Of a stretch of DNA of 64,000 bases, positions 38,911-52,194 are shown piece by piece (positions within the stretch are counted from its first letter, which is position 1; every line of letters begins with the position of its first letter). Under the pieces are notes generated by a model, which worked only from the letters and a program-made list of their open reading frames with translations, had not been told where the DNA came from and ran no database searches. Both the position numbers and the translations under genes were made by a program. The DNA is from Rhopalosiphum padi (Eukaryota > Arthropoda > Insecta > Hemiptera > Aphididae), in assembly GCF_020882245.1 (NCBI RefSeq), contig NC_083600.1:24242001-24306000 (forward strand). Reading direction: 5' to 3'.

Positions 38911-41900
38911 TTTTTGGAACAATAAGTGTCTTAAGTCAAAAGGATCACTCGGTATAATATTATTTATTGATTTAGTAAAAGTTGAATTTAAATTGTATTG
39001 TTTACTATTTGAATTAAACCCTGAATTAAATTTATTATAAATCTTTTAACATTTTGATAAATCAATAAGATAACATGTTCTTAAAAATGGTAAGTCAAAT
39101 ATGTCATGTATTCATATTATTTTATATTATATTCAATTTAATGTAAGTTGAATTAACCGTGGAAGATTACAAATTGAAATTGACAATTTAAATTTCCATT
39201 TAAACGAGATTATAATTCATTTGGATTAGAAAAATATATAAAAAAAAATTACACTACATGGAATGTAGATTTGAATTGGATATTTAGTTAGAAAATATTT
39301 AATAATAAAATAGTAATAAAAATAGTCATTTTTAAATTTTAAAATGTATTGTGTTATTTCTAATCAAGATATGTCGTGCACTTATCTTAAACCAAAAGGA
39401 TAAAACTTTTATAATTAAAAATATAATTAACTTATATATTTATTGATTATAATTTATAGTTCGTTTAGTTTTTGAGTTTTGGCCCTCGGCAAACCAATAT
39501 AAAAATACTTTACTATTATTTTATCTTTAATATTTAACATATAAATATGCTCGTAAATATGTATTATAGGTACAATTTACAGTATAAATAGTATAATATA
39601 CTGAGCATTTTAAATTGTAATATTTTACATAGATATAATTCACTTTGTATGGTAATATAAATACAAGTCTATGTAATGGCCTAGATAATATTCTTACTTT
39701 TAGTTTGATATTAGGTAAATTTACTCTAATATGAAAACTAACAACATAAAATGGATTTTGCTGAACGAAAATTTGCCATGTTATGTGTATGCAAAACGAA
39801 GAACACTACATGCGGGTGTGACGTCCTCTTATGATTTAAGTTTGTTGGGTTATTGTTATTTATTTGAATTTAAGTTAGAATGTTGTCGTGATATGTATTA
39901 TTATTTATTAGTAATAAGTTATTACTTATTACTAATAATGTATAATATATAATAGAAAATAGTTTAAATATAAAAGTAATATATATTATTGCTTTCTATT
40001 ACTATTCAATTTTCAAAATATTTAGACTATAATTATTTTAAGCTATTAAAATTTAAAATTTAAGGTATATCACGAACCTGTTTACTATTCTACGACACGA
40101 CCGACGTCGTATTGATTTCTAAATTATAAGTTAATAACAATAATATGTTATTACAATATTAAACTGTGAATAGGTATATTTAAATTTAAATGTTTATACT
40201 TACAGACTACAGTTTACATTTAAATATAATAAAATAATTAAAAACCTATATATTTAAATTTTACTTGGTTAAATAAATGTATACGCAGTATAATTTTAAA
40301 AATATATTGACTCTTTTTGAGCTATTTATTATTTATACATTATCGATTTTTGATTCAATAATTGCAGATAAAAAAAATTAACTAGTTCTAAAAGCTTAAA
40401 TATTTAATACAAGATTCCACATAAGTTTCAATTCTTGCGATTAAAAAAAAATTGTTCGTAATTCTATAGATTTTTTATGACCATTTGAAGTTTAATTTTT
40501 GACGAAATAGGATATTATTTGCTCGTAAAATAATGATTTTTTATACCTAACTTTAAATTTTCACAAAATATTTATATGACCATTTTATGTACATGTTACA
40601 ATTAACTTTAAAATTTAATACCAGTTTCCTCATAAGAAGCTTATTATGAAACAAAAAAATATATAACCACAATTTTTTTTTCATTTGTAGTTTAATTTTG
40701 GACCAAATTAAATATTTAAATGAAGAATAACAATTTTAATTACTTGGTTGTTTTTCAAAAATATTATTCGTGAGGATTTAAAACTTTTTGTATATTATTA
40801 TATTTTATAAGCACATTGTCATTTTAAAAACATTTAGATTAATTTAAAACTATTGCCATTTGTTTTTAAATCTTGGATGGGGAGGGGGGTTGGAAACGAC
40901 GTTATTCATTTTACTCTCCCCCTTTCTCCTCAGCCTCATCGTTTGCTTATTTATACTAGTATACCATAATATTCGCTCTATTCTATATTGACACAAAAAT
41001 TAATAAAAACACTAAATTATATAAATTTATACTGTTATACCTAATAACAAATAAATTACTTTAATAGTAGTATAAAAAAATATATCATGATATAAAATAT
41101 ACTTGGTACGAGTAATATTATTGGCTGACAGATCGTCTTCCCTTAAAATTTTTTTTTGTATACAATAATTAATCATTTAAATTCAATATAAACATTATTA
41201 CATTAAAATAACTTATTCAAAATGATAACTAAACGTTTCCATTCTTAATTTCTTTAAACATTTTGTTAGTACAAAATAACTAGGAGAGAATAATTCATCG
41301 AATTTAAGGCTTCAAACATCTCTTGTAGTCGTATTACAATCAGTAATGTCCTAGATAGTTTGGCATCCATTGATTGCTATGCGTGTGGCACAAGGCCAGA
41401 TGACATTTTTCCGGACACTATTTTCGTCTCATTACTCTCAAAACGCTGGAAATTTGAGAATATTTTTATTTTTTATATTTTAATGATAATTTGTGTTTCC
41501 CTTTTGTGAACATAATCGAGTTAAAAGGGTAGTCTTCGTTGTAGGTAATTTAAAAATAGTTGGGTGTATTAGTATACTAGTTTATATAGATTATTTGGTT
41601 TAGTTATATATTGTATTAATGAAATTTAGGTCGTTATTCGTGGCTTGTAATATTCTAATTTGGTTCTTGGCGTCATTATTTTAGCTATACCTACTCATTC
41701 AGTTTTATTTGACGTGTGTTTCGCGAAAATATATAAATATGTTGTTGATAAAGAAAATAATAAATAGTCAACTGAAATTTTCTACTTAAATCGTGTATTT
41801 GTGTGGGATTTATAAGGACGCCCTCGTACTTCTAGTTCTGTTTTTGGATTACGTACATGTAAACGATTGATTTAATTACCGCGATAATTTAAACATTTAA

Positions 41901-43131
41901 TTTACGTATTACATAAAAATAAAATAGGCAATTCCTAGAAATGTTAGGTTGTTACTAGAGGTGAAGTATAGACAGTATAGGGGATTCTAAAATTATGGAA
42001 CCAGAGTTTTTAGGTTGTAAAAACTGTATGTGTAAAACTGTAAATGAGGCCCTGAGTGGCCCGCGAGTTGTATGTTATTTTTGATTTATTGAAATGAAGT
42101 TAAACATGCATAATTTACATTCTATATATAATATTATAGTAGTCTTACTATATATATAAATTATATAATAGTATATTATTTTCCATTTTTTAAATAATTA
42201 CCTTAATTTTTTTAGGAAATAGAATTTTTTCGACTTATTTTCTATATATCTATATTATATGGTACTGACTTATGACAGAAGGCAATAGTATTACAAATAT
42301 ATGAGTATAATTAGAATATTAAAATTATTGAAAAAAAATCGTAAGTCAAAATTAGTCATGACAAAGTTTTATTTAAACTATGTATAGTAATATAAAGATT
42401 CAGAATATCGGTGTATTTTGAAATCTTGTAAATATAAATACATCTTTATTGGTAATGACTTATATATTTGGTAATACAGAGAGTTCGTTTTGGTTTGAAG
42501 ATGAATTGGTAGGAATATGTTTTTTATAAACTGGAATTACAATGGATTTTTATTTTTAACATGTTTCCACGCTATTAAAATCCGTGGGCTCAAAATGTAA
42601 ATTCTTTGTAGTCTGTTATTTAATTCTTGAAGGTCAAATTTGCCAATGTAATGTTACATTTTTTTAATATAAAAATTGTCATTTGTTTCGTTAAATCAAA
42701 ACTAAAAGTATTAGATTTTGAAAATATTTGACTATACTTTTACTCAAATATTGTAAATCTATTTTCTAATTTATAACGCACTGCATTATTCCGATTTATT
42801 GCTATTACGGTTCGTAAATCATTTTTAAATTCTGATTTTATAATATTTATAATTTGATTCTTAATATTATGCCACTATTGCCGACTCTTTTCTGTCAATA
42901 TTTTTTTTTTGTTAACAATGTAATAAAATTATTTTATATATAGACCTGAATTTTCTTTAGTATAATGTCTTTAAATTGGTAATTTGTTCAGTGAACTTAA
43001 ATTGATAATTATTATTGCATGATAAAACAATTTGATTGTATATAATAATATAAAATTAAAATTAATTTTTGTTCTTTATAAAAACAGACTAGTTTATTTG
43101 AATTGCTATTTAATTGTCCTGTTTTATTTAG

Positions 43132-43141
43132 GACTTAAATA
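43132..43141 (+). other. Splice acceptor and 5' leader before the Mical start codon
   Basis: TTTTATTTAG immediately precedes 43132, and only ten bases separate it from the Mical ATG. This indicates a 5' UTR intron, so the promoter is not adjacent to the start codon. Confidence 0.65.
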
Positions 43142-46100
43142 ATGGCGTCACATTATCGTAAAACTCTTCCATCGGCTGATGCTGCACTGGCATCAGAAGT
43201 TTTTGATCGTTTTTGCACTGCTTCTACAATGAAGACTATTCTTGGTCATTTTCGACATCTATGTGAAATATTATGCATCAAGCCTACTAATTTTCCTCAA
43301 TTTTACCCAAAACTTAAGGTAAGTTTTTAATTGCATAATTTAAGAATTTATTTAATTTAAGTTATTATTGTTTATTTAAATGTGTAGGTATATTATATTT
43401 ATTTTTATTTAAACTTTAGAACATTAATTAATTATTATTAATTACAATTAAATTCTTTATATATATATATATATATATAGCTTTTATTAAAATTGTAACT
43501 AATTATTTTCTAGACTATGCTATGTTCATGGAAAGCAAAAGCTTTATGGAATAAATTTGATAAAAAAGCAAGTCACAAGTGTTATAATCGTGGAAAAAAC
43601 TTGTATGAATACTAGGGTAAATTTAAATTGTATTATTATTTATTCTTTTTTAAACTAAGTTAAATAAATTATTTAGGTTTTAATTATTGGTTCGGGACCT
43701 TGCGGATTACGTGCTGCTATTGAAGCTCAGCTTTTAGGTGCTAAAGTAGTTGTAGTAGAAAAGAGAGATCGTCTCTCAAGAAATAATGTACTTCATCTGT
43801 GGCCCTTCGTTATTCAAGACTTAAAATTACTTGGTGCAAAAAAATTTTTTGGTAAATTTTGTGCTGGTGCTATTGATCATATAAGTAAGATATAAATATT
43901 GGTTCATATTATTAAATTAGCTTTCTAATAATCACAACTATTTTTATAGGTATAAGACAGCTTCAATGTATTTTGCTAAAAGTTTCATTAATCCTAGGCG
44001 TTGAAATTCATGAAGGTGTCAGTTTTGATTCCCTTTCTCCGCCACCCGATAATGATGAAAGTATGTTTTAATTTAATTAATAGTGTTTTAATTTCAATAC
44101 TATGTTATACATAGTATACTCACATAATACACCATACATAGTATATGTTTATAACAATATCAATGTTCAGACAAGTGTTGAATTTCATTTTAAATAATAT
44201 TTTTTGTAACCAGAAGTCACATAGATCTCACTTCTTATTCTATTTAATTCATACTTAAAATTTATTAATTTATAACCTAATATAACAGTTTAATTTTTTT
44301 TGAAAAATGTTTGATGTCTGTATTATTTTTAATTGCTAAACAATAGAAATTGGATGGAGAGCTATCTTTAGTCCATTAGATCATCCCGTTTCTCAGTATG
44401 AATTTGATGTTCTTATTGGTGCTGATGGAAAACGAAATACATTGGAAGGTATGTATTCAATAAAAAATACTGTAATTTTATAACCAACATTTTATCATAT
44501 TAATATGTTTTTATTAAATTGTATGATTTTTTTTATATTTATTATTTAGGTTTTAAAAGAAAAGAATTTCGTGGTAGGTTAGCAATTGCTATCACTGCTA
44601 ACTTTATAAACAAACACACAGAAGCTGAAGCAAGGGTGGAAGAAATATCTGGAGTTGCTTTCATATTTAATCAAAAGTTTTTTAAAGATCTTTATCGGGA
44701 AACAGGAATTGATTTGGAAAATATTGTTTATTATAAAGACGAAACTCATTATTTTGTTATGACTGCCAAAAAACATAGTTTGATTGATAAAGGTGTTATA
44801 TTAAATGTATGTATAAATTTTTATATAATTGAAAATCCCTAATAACTAGAAGTCAGGTTAATATTTTCTTAAAATATATGATGTTTTTATGTTATTATAA
44901 TAGGCAATATATTCTTCTAATATGAATTAAATATTTGTTATTGATCGATATTTTGATTTTGTATTCTATATTTTCTATGTAAATTAAATGTGTTATATTC
45001 AAAAAATGTCTACAGCTAACTAAATATTTTTGGTCTTAAATTATGCAGTTTTTTTTTGTGCCAAAAATACTTACCTTTTGATTGAACATGTAGTCTGTTT
45101 TTCTTAAGAAACATACTTGGTGTAAGAGTATAATATGATTAATGAAGTCTTGCTCCCATACACTTGTATAGTCTTAAAAAATACAAAAATCATAAAATTC
45201 TGACATCTAATAATTTAATAAATAGTTATGTTTTAATTTTCTCCTCATCCATGTACATTTTACCTATAGGATTATGCTGATGTTGCTAAGTTATTAGCCT
45301 TAGAAAATATTAATAAGGAAGCATTAACAGAATATGCTAAAGAAGCTGCAAATTTTTCAACAAATTACTCATTGCCTCAACTTGAATTTGCTGTTAATCA
45401 TTATGGTCAACCAGATGTAGCTATGTTTGATTTTACTTCAATGTATGCTGCTGAAAATGCTAGTCATGTGATCCAAAGAAATGGTCATAAACTTTTGACT
45501 ACATTAGTTGGAGATAGCTTACTAGAGGTATAAAGTATTATGATATTTTTTTATTTAAAAAATATTAATTTTATTTTTATCATACTATATTTTTAGCCAT
45601 TTTGGCCAACTGGCTCTGGTTGTGCTCGTGGTTTTTTGAGTTCAATGGATACCTGTTGGGCTATTAGACATTGGGGTTCTCCTGACTCTAATCCATTAGA
45701 TGTATTAGCTGAACGAGAGTCAATTTATCATATTCTTGGTCAAACAACACCTGAAAATCTACATAAAAATATAGTCGGCTACACTGTTGATCCTCATACA
45801 AGATATCCAAATCTAAATACACATGCTGTTTTACCTATGCAAGTTGTACATTTATTTGATTGTGATGACAAGACTGTTGTGGAAAAACTTCTTAAAGCTC
45901 CTCGCCAAACAATTACTCCAGTGCAAGATGTTCCAAAAAAACGTCGACGGAAAGGTAAACTATCATAATAATTTGTTTTTTATTTTATGTTTATAATTAT
46001 TTTTCTCATTAAAAATATTTTTATTTAAACATTTGAAAACAGTCCGTTTGGCTGCACTTGATCCTGCAATAAAGGGTGAATAATATAAAATACACAAAAC

Positions 46101-49100
46101 TTATTCGTGTGTAGTACTGTGTTCTCTAACCGTGTGTTTTTTGTTATTTTTATTTACATATAAATATTAAACAATAGTATTTAAATATATATGAGTAGTT
46201 ATTAATTTATATAGTGTATTTTTTTAGAAAGTCAAGTAAATCAAGAAACATTACATCATTGGTTAAAAACTCAAGTTGAACCCTACGATTCAATATCTGT
46301 TGAAGATTTTGCAAAATCATTTAAAAATGGGTTAGCATTATGTGCAATTATACATAGGTACCGTCCAGATTTGGTAGATTTCTATACTCTTTCATCTTCT
46401 GATGTGGCAAAAAATAATCAATTAGCTTTTGATATTTTAGAACATGAATTTGGAATTCCACCAGTAAGTTTATTTTATATTATTTTTGATATTGAATATT
46501 ATATTTACATATTTATTTTTTAGATAATGTCTGGTACTGAAATGGAACAGTGTGATATACCTGATATTTTAGCCATGCTATCTTATTTGTCACAAGTGTA
46601 TGATACATTCAGACGAGAAATTCCACACATAAATCATCCAAAATTGGTATTTAATTTATTTTATATAAATCAATTTAAATAATTCAATATTATTTTTAAA
46701 AAAATTTTAGGAAGACAGTGATCATGGACCTACGCCAGCAGAAAGTCGTTTTAGAATTCATGTCGCTAGAAATAATATGCTTGCTCCGTATTCAAAACCT
46801 TCTACATTGGTAAAACCTATTTCGCAGTCACGAAAACGTTCAGGTGTTAATAATATATCTACTATTGATAAAAGTACTTCTTCTATGCAAAGACGAAATA
46901 GAAAGCGGCGTACTAACATAAATAATGGGTCATTGGTAAGTTAATTACAATTTACTGTATTTGATAATATCATTTTTTTTTAAATATTTATATCATATAA
47001 AATGTATTTAAGTAATGACTGAATTTAATACAAAAAAAATATTAATATTTTTGCTAATAATAAGGCACAAATAAAAAAAAGACTACATTTACGGATGCAG
47101 CAAATTTATATAAGAGAACCTGAAGAAGATGAGTTTTTAGAAAATAATCATGAAAAGTTTAAAGAACGAGCTAGAGAGTTGGAGAAAAAATTGTTTCCAA
47201 GTGTAAGGAGAATGTGTTAAAAACTGTGATTATTGTGTTGGTGTGTGAATATTTTTATTAACTTATCCAAATAATAAATTATTTATCAACTAAATAGTAT
47301 AGTTATTTTAAATTATTAAAATGACTATTCTAATAATAATTACTAATAATTTAGTTATATGATACGTAATTATATATTTTATAATATTATTTATCAGTTT
47401 TATTCATCCTCTAAAATTGTTATTTTATTTAATGAAATACTAGTTACAACAGCAATTGTCCTCCTTTTTAAGGTACTATAGACAATTGCTACTGTATTAA
47501 ATTATTTTGAACTAATTTGTGTATGTTTTTGATACAATTTTTAAAACAATTAAGTTAATTAGTTATACATTAAATGAATTAATAAGTGATATGTTTTGTG
47601 CCTTAATGATTATGTGTGTCAAACTGTTACTAAACCAATTTAAGCAGGTTCAGGAATTAAAATTTAGGAATTGAATTAAAACTAAAAACAAAAAAATTAC
47701 TTTAAAATCCTCTTATATTTGTGAATTGTGAAATGCTTAATCTTAAATTGTATATTTTCATATTTATCTTTTAAGTATTTGTGACTGACTTAATTTAATA
47801 TTGTGATATTGTTGTATTTGCAAATAACAATAGAGCACCTATGGTGGAGAAAGGTGTGTTTGTATAATACCAATATATAATTGTAATAGTGTACTATATT
47901 CATAATTGTGTTTTCTTTTTAATTTTTAATTTTATTATTTAAGCCACGAGACAGTCGTGTACAAGAAGATTGTTCTTCACCACGATATAAAATGGAGGAA
48001 GATATTTCAGTAAGAGCCAAAGAAATTGAAGCAAAGCTTAAAGGTGGCCCAGCACCTGATAAAAAACCTAAAGATCTCATGAGAGCTATTGGTATAATTA
48101 TAAGATTAATTTTATAGTTTATTAATTATTTTACATACATATATGTAATTATTACATATGTAAAACATTTTACTATTATCTATGTATGATATTATTATTT
48201 GTTTATAGGAAAAATTGATAAAAGTGATTGGAATGTAAAAGAAATAGAACGGAAGATTGAAGAAAGTAAAGTAAATGCTAAGCATATTAAAAATGGTACT
48301 GAAAAAGTACCTAAATGGAGTCGCCCTCAATTTGATGATAAGGTATTACAATTAATAATATAATGATTTTTTTTACTTAAAAATTTAAATCAATAATTAA
48401 ATATGATCTTTTTTAATAAAAAATGAAATATATTAGGTTAGCGCAATCAAGAAAAAACTTCATGTAAAAGGATATCAAGATAATATCAACAATGACAAAA
48501 AATTCTTTGAAATTGATGATAATTTAAACAAACTAAATAGAAAAATTAAAGATGGAAATATTTTAGATCAAGGTTTACGTGGTGCTAATAAAGTTTCAGC
48601 AATGGCTGCACATTTAGCTACCATAAATAAACAGCCTGAACAGCCTTTACTTCAAAGATCTGTGAGTAAATTTTTCTTAATCTAATATTTTATACTTTAA
48701 GGATATTTAAAAAATTCAAAACGTAACATTCATTAAGAAAATATTATTGCAAAATGTTGTACATTTATATAAGCACCCTTTATAATAAAATATTTTAATT
48801 ACTACCTAAGTTTATTTTAATAAAATTCGTGTTTTTTACCTCTTTATTGTATTAAATGAAAAATTGTGTCTAGAAATTGAAATGAAAATAAAAATAAAAA
48901 TTTCTTATTTTTTTTTCTGGACTTTTCATTTTTATACATTTATATCTAATAATATATTGGTTTAATTTTTTTTAATATTTTTACAAACAAATTGAAATAA
49001 AAATTTATTTTCATTTAATATTTTTAGGGTACTAAAAATACTGTAATAATTCCACAAGGTGGAAGTGAAACATGTCATTTTTGTAAAAACCGTGTTTATT

Positions 49101-50825
49101 TAATGGAACGGTTAAGTGCAGAAGGCAGATTTTTTCACCGTGGTTGTTTCCGTTGTGAATATTGTCATACAACTCTGAGATTAAGTAATTATATGTATGA
49201 CCGTGAAGGTAAATACGACAATCGTTTCTACTGTTCTCAACACTTCGGAATGTCTGGGACACAACAAATGAGATCTAGACGTAAACTTGAACAAAAGACT
49301 GAACCAGATTTAGGAATTAAACCAATTGTTTTAGCTAAAACTCCCGATAAAGTATGTTATTCATATTATGTTATAAAGCTTATTATTTATAATTTATTTA
49401 TATTAATTGTATATCAGACTAAGGCATCAATGGAATCATTAGATCGAGGTGAAACACCTGAACGAGTAGAGTTTGAAAATTTAGATTTAGAAGAAGATTT
49501 GGTCCTTAGTGAAATGGATGAAGATGAATGGACTGATCGTAATTTTGGTGCTTCAGCTAATGAAATGCTTTCTTCCGATGAATTATCTGAATTTAGGTTA
49601 GTACATACACTTTTAACTAATATTAACTTATTTCATGAGTATTGACAACATTTTGTTTTAGTGATAGTGAAAGTGACGAGAATCAAAACATAGAATTAAA
49701 TGATGATAATCAAGAGAAAAAATTACTGCCAATAAATATTAATAATGAGAATATATGTAACATAAATGTTGAAGATGATGGTTTAAGTTCACAAAATGAG
49801 TCTGATGAGTCACAGGATCGTTTCAGCTACAAAGAATTCGATAGTGGTGGTAATACTATACATTTTTATATTTTAAACATATTTTTTTCTGAATTTAAAA
49901 TTAGTTAAATATTTTTTATGATTAAGTGTCTTATAATAAACTTGCATACATTAAATACATTTTAGATGATGAAAGTGACACAGCAACTGAAGGTGAAGAA
50001 GAAATTAAGGCACGGGAAATAAGAAAACAAGAAGTTTGTTTACGTATCCCTAATATATCATCTGCTACTACAGATACTGGATCTGATACAGAGGTGATAT
50101 TTTTTACGCCTCCCAAATCAATAGAAAATTCTTTAAATAAAAATAGTGAATCTATCATAAATGATGAATCCTCAAAATCAATCAAAACAAATATTAATAC
50201 AAATACATTTAATGTTGAAGAATCTCTTAATTCATTAAATACTAATTTTATTAATAATCTTGAATATACAGATAGTTGTAGTCTCAATAATAATCTTGAA
50301 AGTACAAATACTAATGTTCAAAAATGTGATGTCACATTTAATAATATTATTACAAATGATAATATTGTGAAAAATGCATCTTCATCATCATTAAATTCCT
50401 GTCTTCAAAATAAGTCTAAAAATGAATGTGTGCAGGAAATGGAAAATGTTTCAAATCCTCAATCAAAATTGGAAAAGAATGACATGTTTTTAAATGATAA
50501 TGATTATTTAAATGAAATAGAAACTTCTGAAATTTCAATAGGTTGTATAAAAAATGATACAAAAAATCAATCTAAAATTAATAAAATTAGTTCTAGCTTA
50601 AAAGTTCATGATGATTTGATTGAAGTTAATGATAATATTCAGTTAAATAGTTTTACTAATGACACCAATTTATCTAAAAAAATAATTGAAAATAAAAATT
50701 ATAATAAGCCGAATAAATTAAATATGGTTACTACTGAACCTTATCCAAAATATACGCCTACGGTTGAAAAGGCTATTAAAAAGTATGAAAATAAACAACC
50801 AAAAAAAGAATGTATTGTTATGTAA
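43142..50825 (+). CDS. Mical: Mical short isoform with alternative terminal exon ending in a CaaX box
   Basis: Exons 1-19 are shared with long Mical. Exon 20 starts at 49966. The long form leaves it at a donor after Asp-Thr-Glu (ends 50093), whereas reading on gives about 244 further open codons to a TAA at 50823-50825. The unbroken length in roughly 75-80% AT sequence argues that it is translated. The added region is Asn/Ser/Asp-rich and disordered. It ends with KKYENKQPKKECIVM, a lysine-rich stretch and a Cys-aliphatic-aliphatic-Met box, the pattern of farnesylated proteins. AATAAA follows at 50841-50846, supporting a real 3' end. The product of about 1461 residues would keep the monooxygenase, CH and LIM domains but lose the bMERB end. 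It shares the exon 2 frameshift. Membrane anchoring is inference from the motif. Confidence 0.7.
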
Positions 50826-52155
50826 ATTTCAATATAGTAAAATAAATAATTAATACTTAAATATTCATCCATATACAGTCTGTATTATATATACATGTAT
50901 GAAAAAATATTAAAATTTAAGCTAGAAATCATAGTACACAATCTTCACAGATATACATAATAAGCCTTTCTCTCAAGTATCATGGAATATAAACAATTCA
51001 GGTAAAAATAATTAGAATTTTGTGTTACTTGTGATTTCGTTGTGTTTCAATAATTTCATTTTTTGAATATAATATGTCTTCTGCATTTTAAAAATATTGT
51101 GAATTTAACTAATTTACAATAGGTACATATATGCCTATATGTAAATTTATCTATATTTATGTTGTAATATTCTTGTATATTTAAAATTGATTAAGGAGAT
51201 ACACTAACAAACTATTTGATGATAAACTTTAAACTTAAGATGATATTGTATCCCAATGTATTGTTTTCATTTTACTGAAGCATAACATATTATAATAATT
51301 TATATTCGTTAACTCTAATTTTGTATTGTTTACTCAAATATTAGAATGAATTGACATATTATCAAAATTAAAGGTAAGAACATTATTTGTGTTCTCTCAT
51401 TAGATTTTTAAATGAGTGATGAGTATGTTATATATTAGTACGTATTTTAAATTTTTCATAATTTGCTTAAAAATAAAATATTGTTAAAAAAACTAATGAG
51501 AGTACACGGGTGATATTCATACACTTAATTTTGACAATAGGTCTATTCATTCTAATATTTGAGCTAACTACACAAAATAGTAACTGATATTTGTATATTT
51601 TGGTTAATATTTTATTATGGTTTAATAAGATGAAGCAAACACATATGGGTATAATATCCTTTTATTAATAATTGATTTTAACTGAAAATGAATTATAAGT
51701 TTAAAATATACATATAATTATTTTAACGCATTTATTCATTTAATTGGCTTTTGAAATTTGAATTTTCACTATTGAGGGGAAAGGCTTGTTTTGTATGTCT
51801 TATTTATTTTACTAAATTACATTTTATGTAATTAATATTATATTTATTGTATGATTGTTTTATTGTATTATCTAATCAAAGTTTGATTTAATGTTTATTA
51901 ACTTATAACAAATAATCATAAATTTGTGTTGTATAATAAATTATAGAATGATTTATACCCAGATGCATTTATAATGTATATATATAATCAAAAGATTAAA
52001 ATAATAGCTAATTAATTTCAGTATCTACCTTATAAGTATTATAACAAAAAATAAATATTATAAAACATTTTATTTATTAGTGTTTAGATAACAAAAGATA
52101 TCATATTATATAGATATTTTATATTTTGATAACATCTTAAAAATGTTTGTATGTT

Positions 52156-52194
<39 letters not shown>

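Larger units (their letters stand above)
29437..43131. other. 13.7-kb gene-poor block between CCDC40 and Mical
   Basis: No coding exon is recognised; short open frames look random. There are several degenerate repeats: CAGTGGTGGATTAAGC near 30663, a GGATTAAGGGGGCATGGGCCC-like remnant near 31729, a hAT-like right-end remnant (GGTTGGGAAATACTG) near 32072, and a foldback copy at about 37.9-38.9 kb. A GC-richer patch lies at 32995-33095, and less AT-rich patches occur at 41340-41450 and 41690-41860. Upstream 5' UTR exon(s) and the promoter of Mical must lie in this block or nearby, because the Mical start exon opens at a splice acceptor. Confidence 0.5.

Noticed and set aside
39731..39952. 73-codon plus-strand frame in the gene-poor block
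   Set aside because: Isolated, low-complexity end, no recognised motif, no flanking exons.
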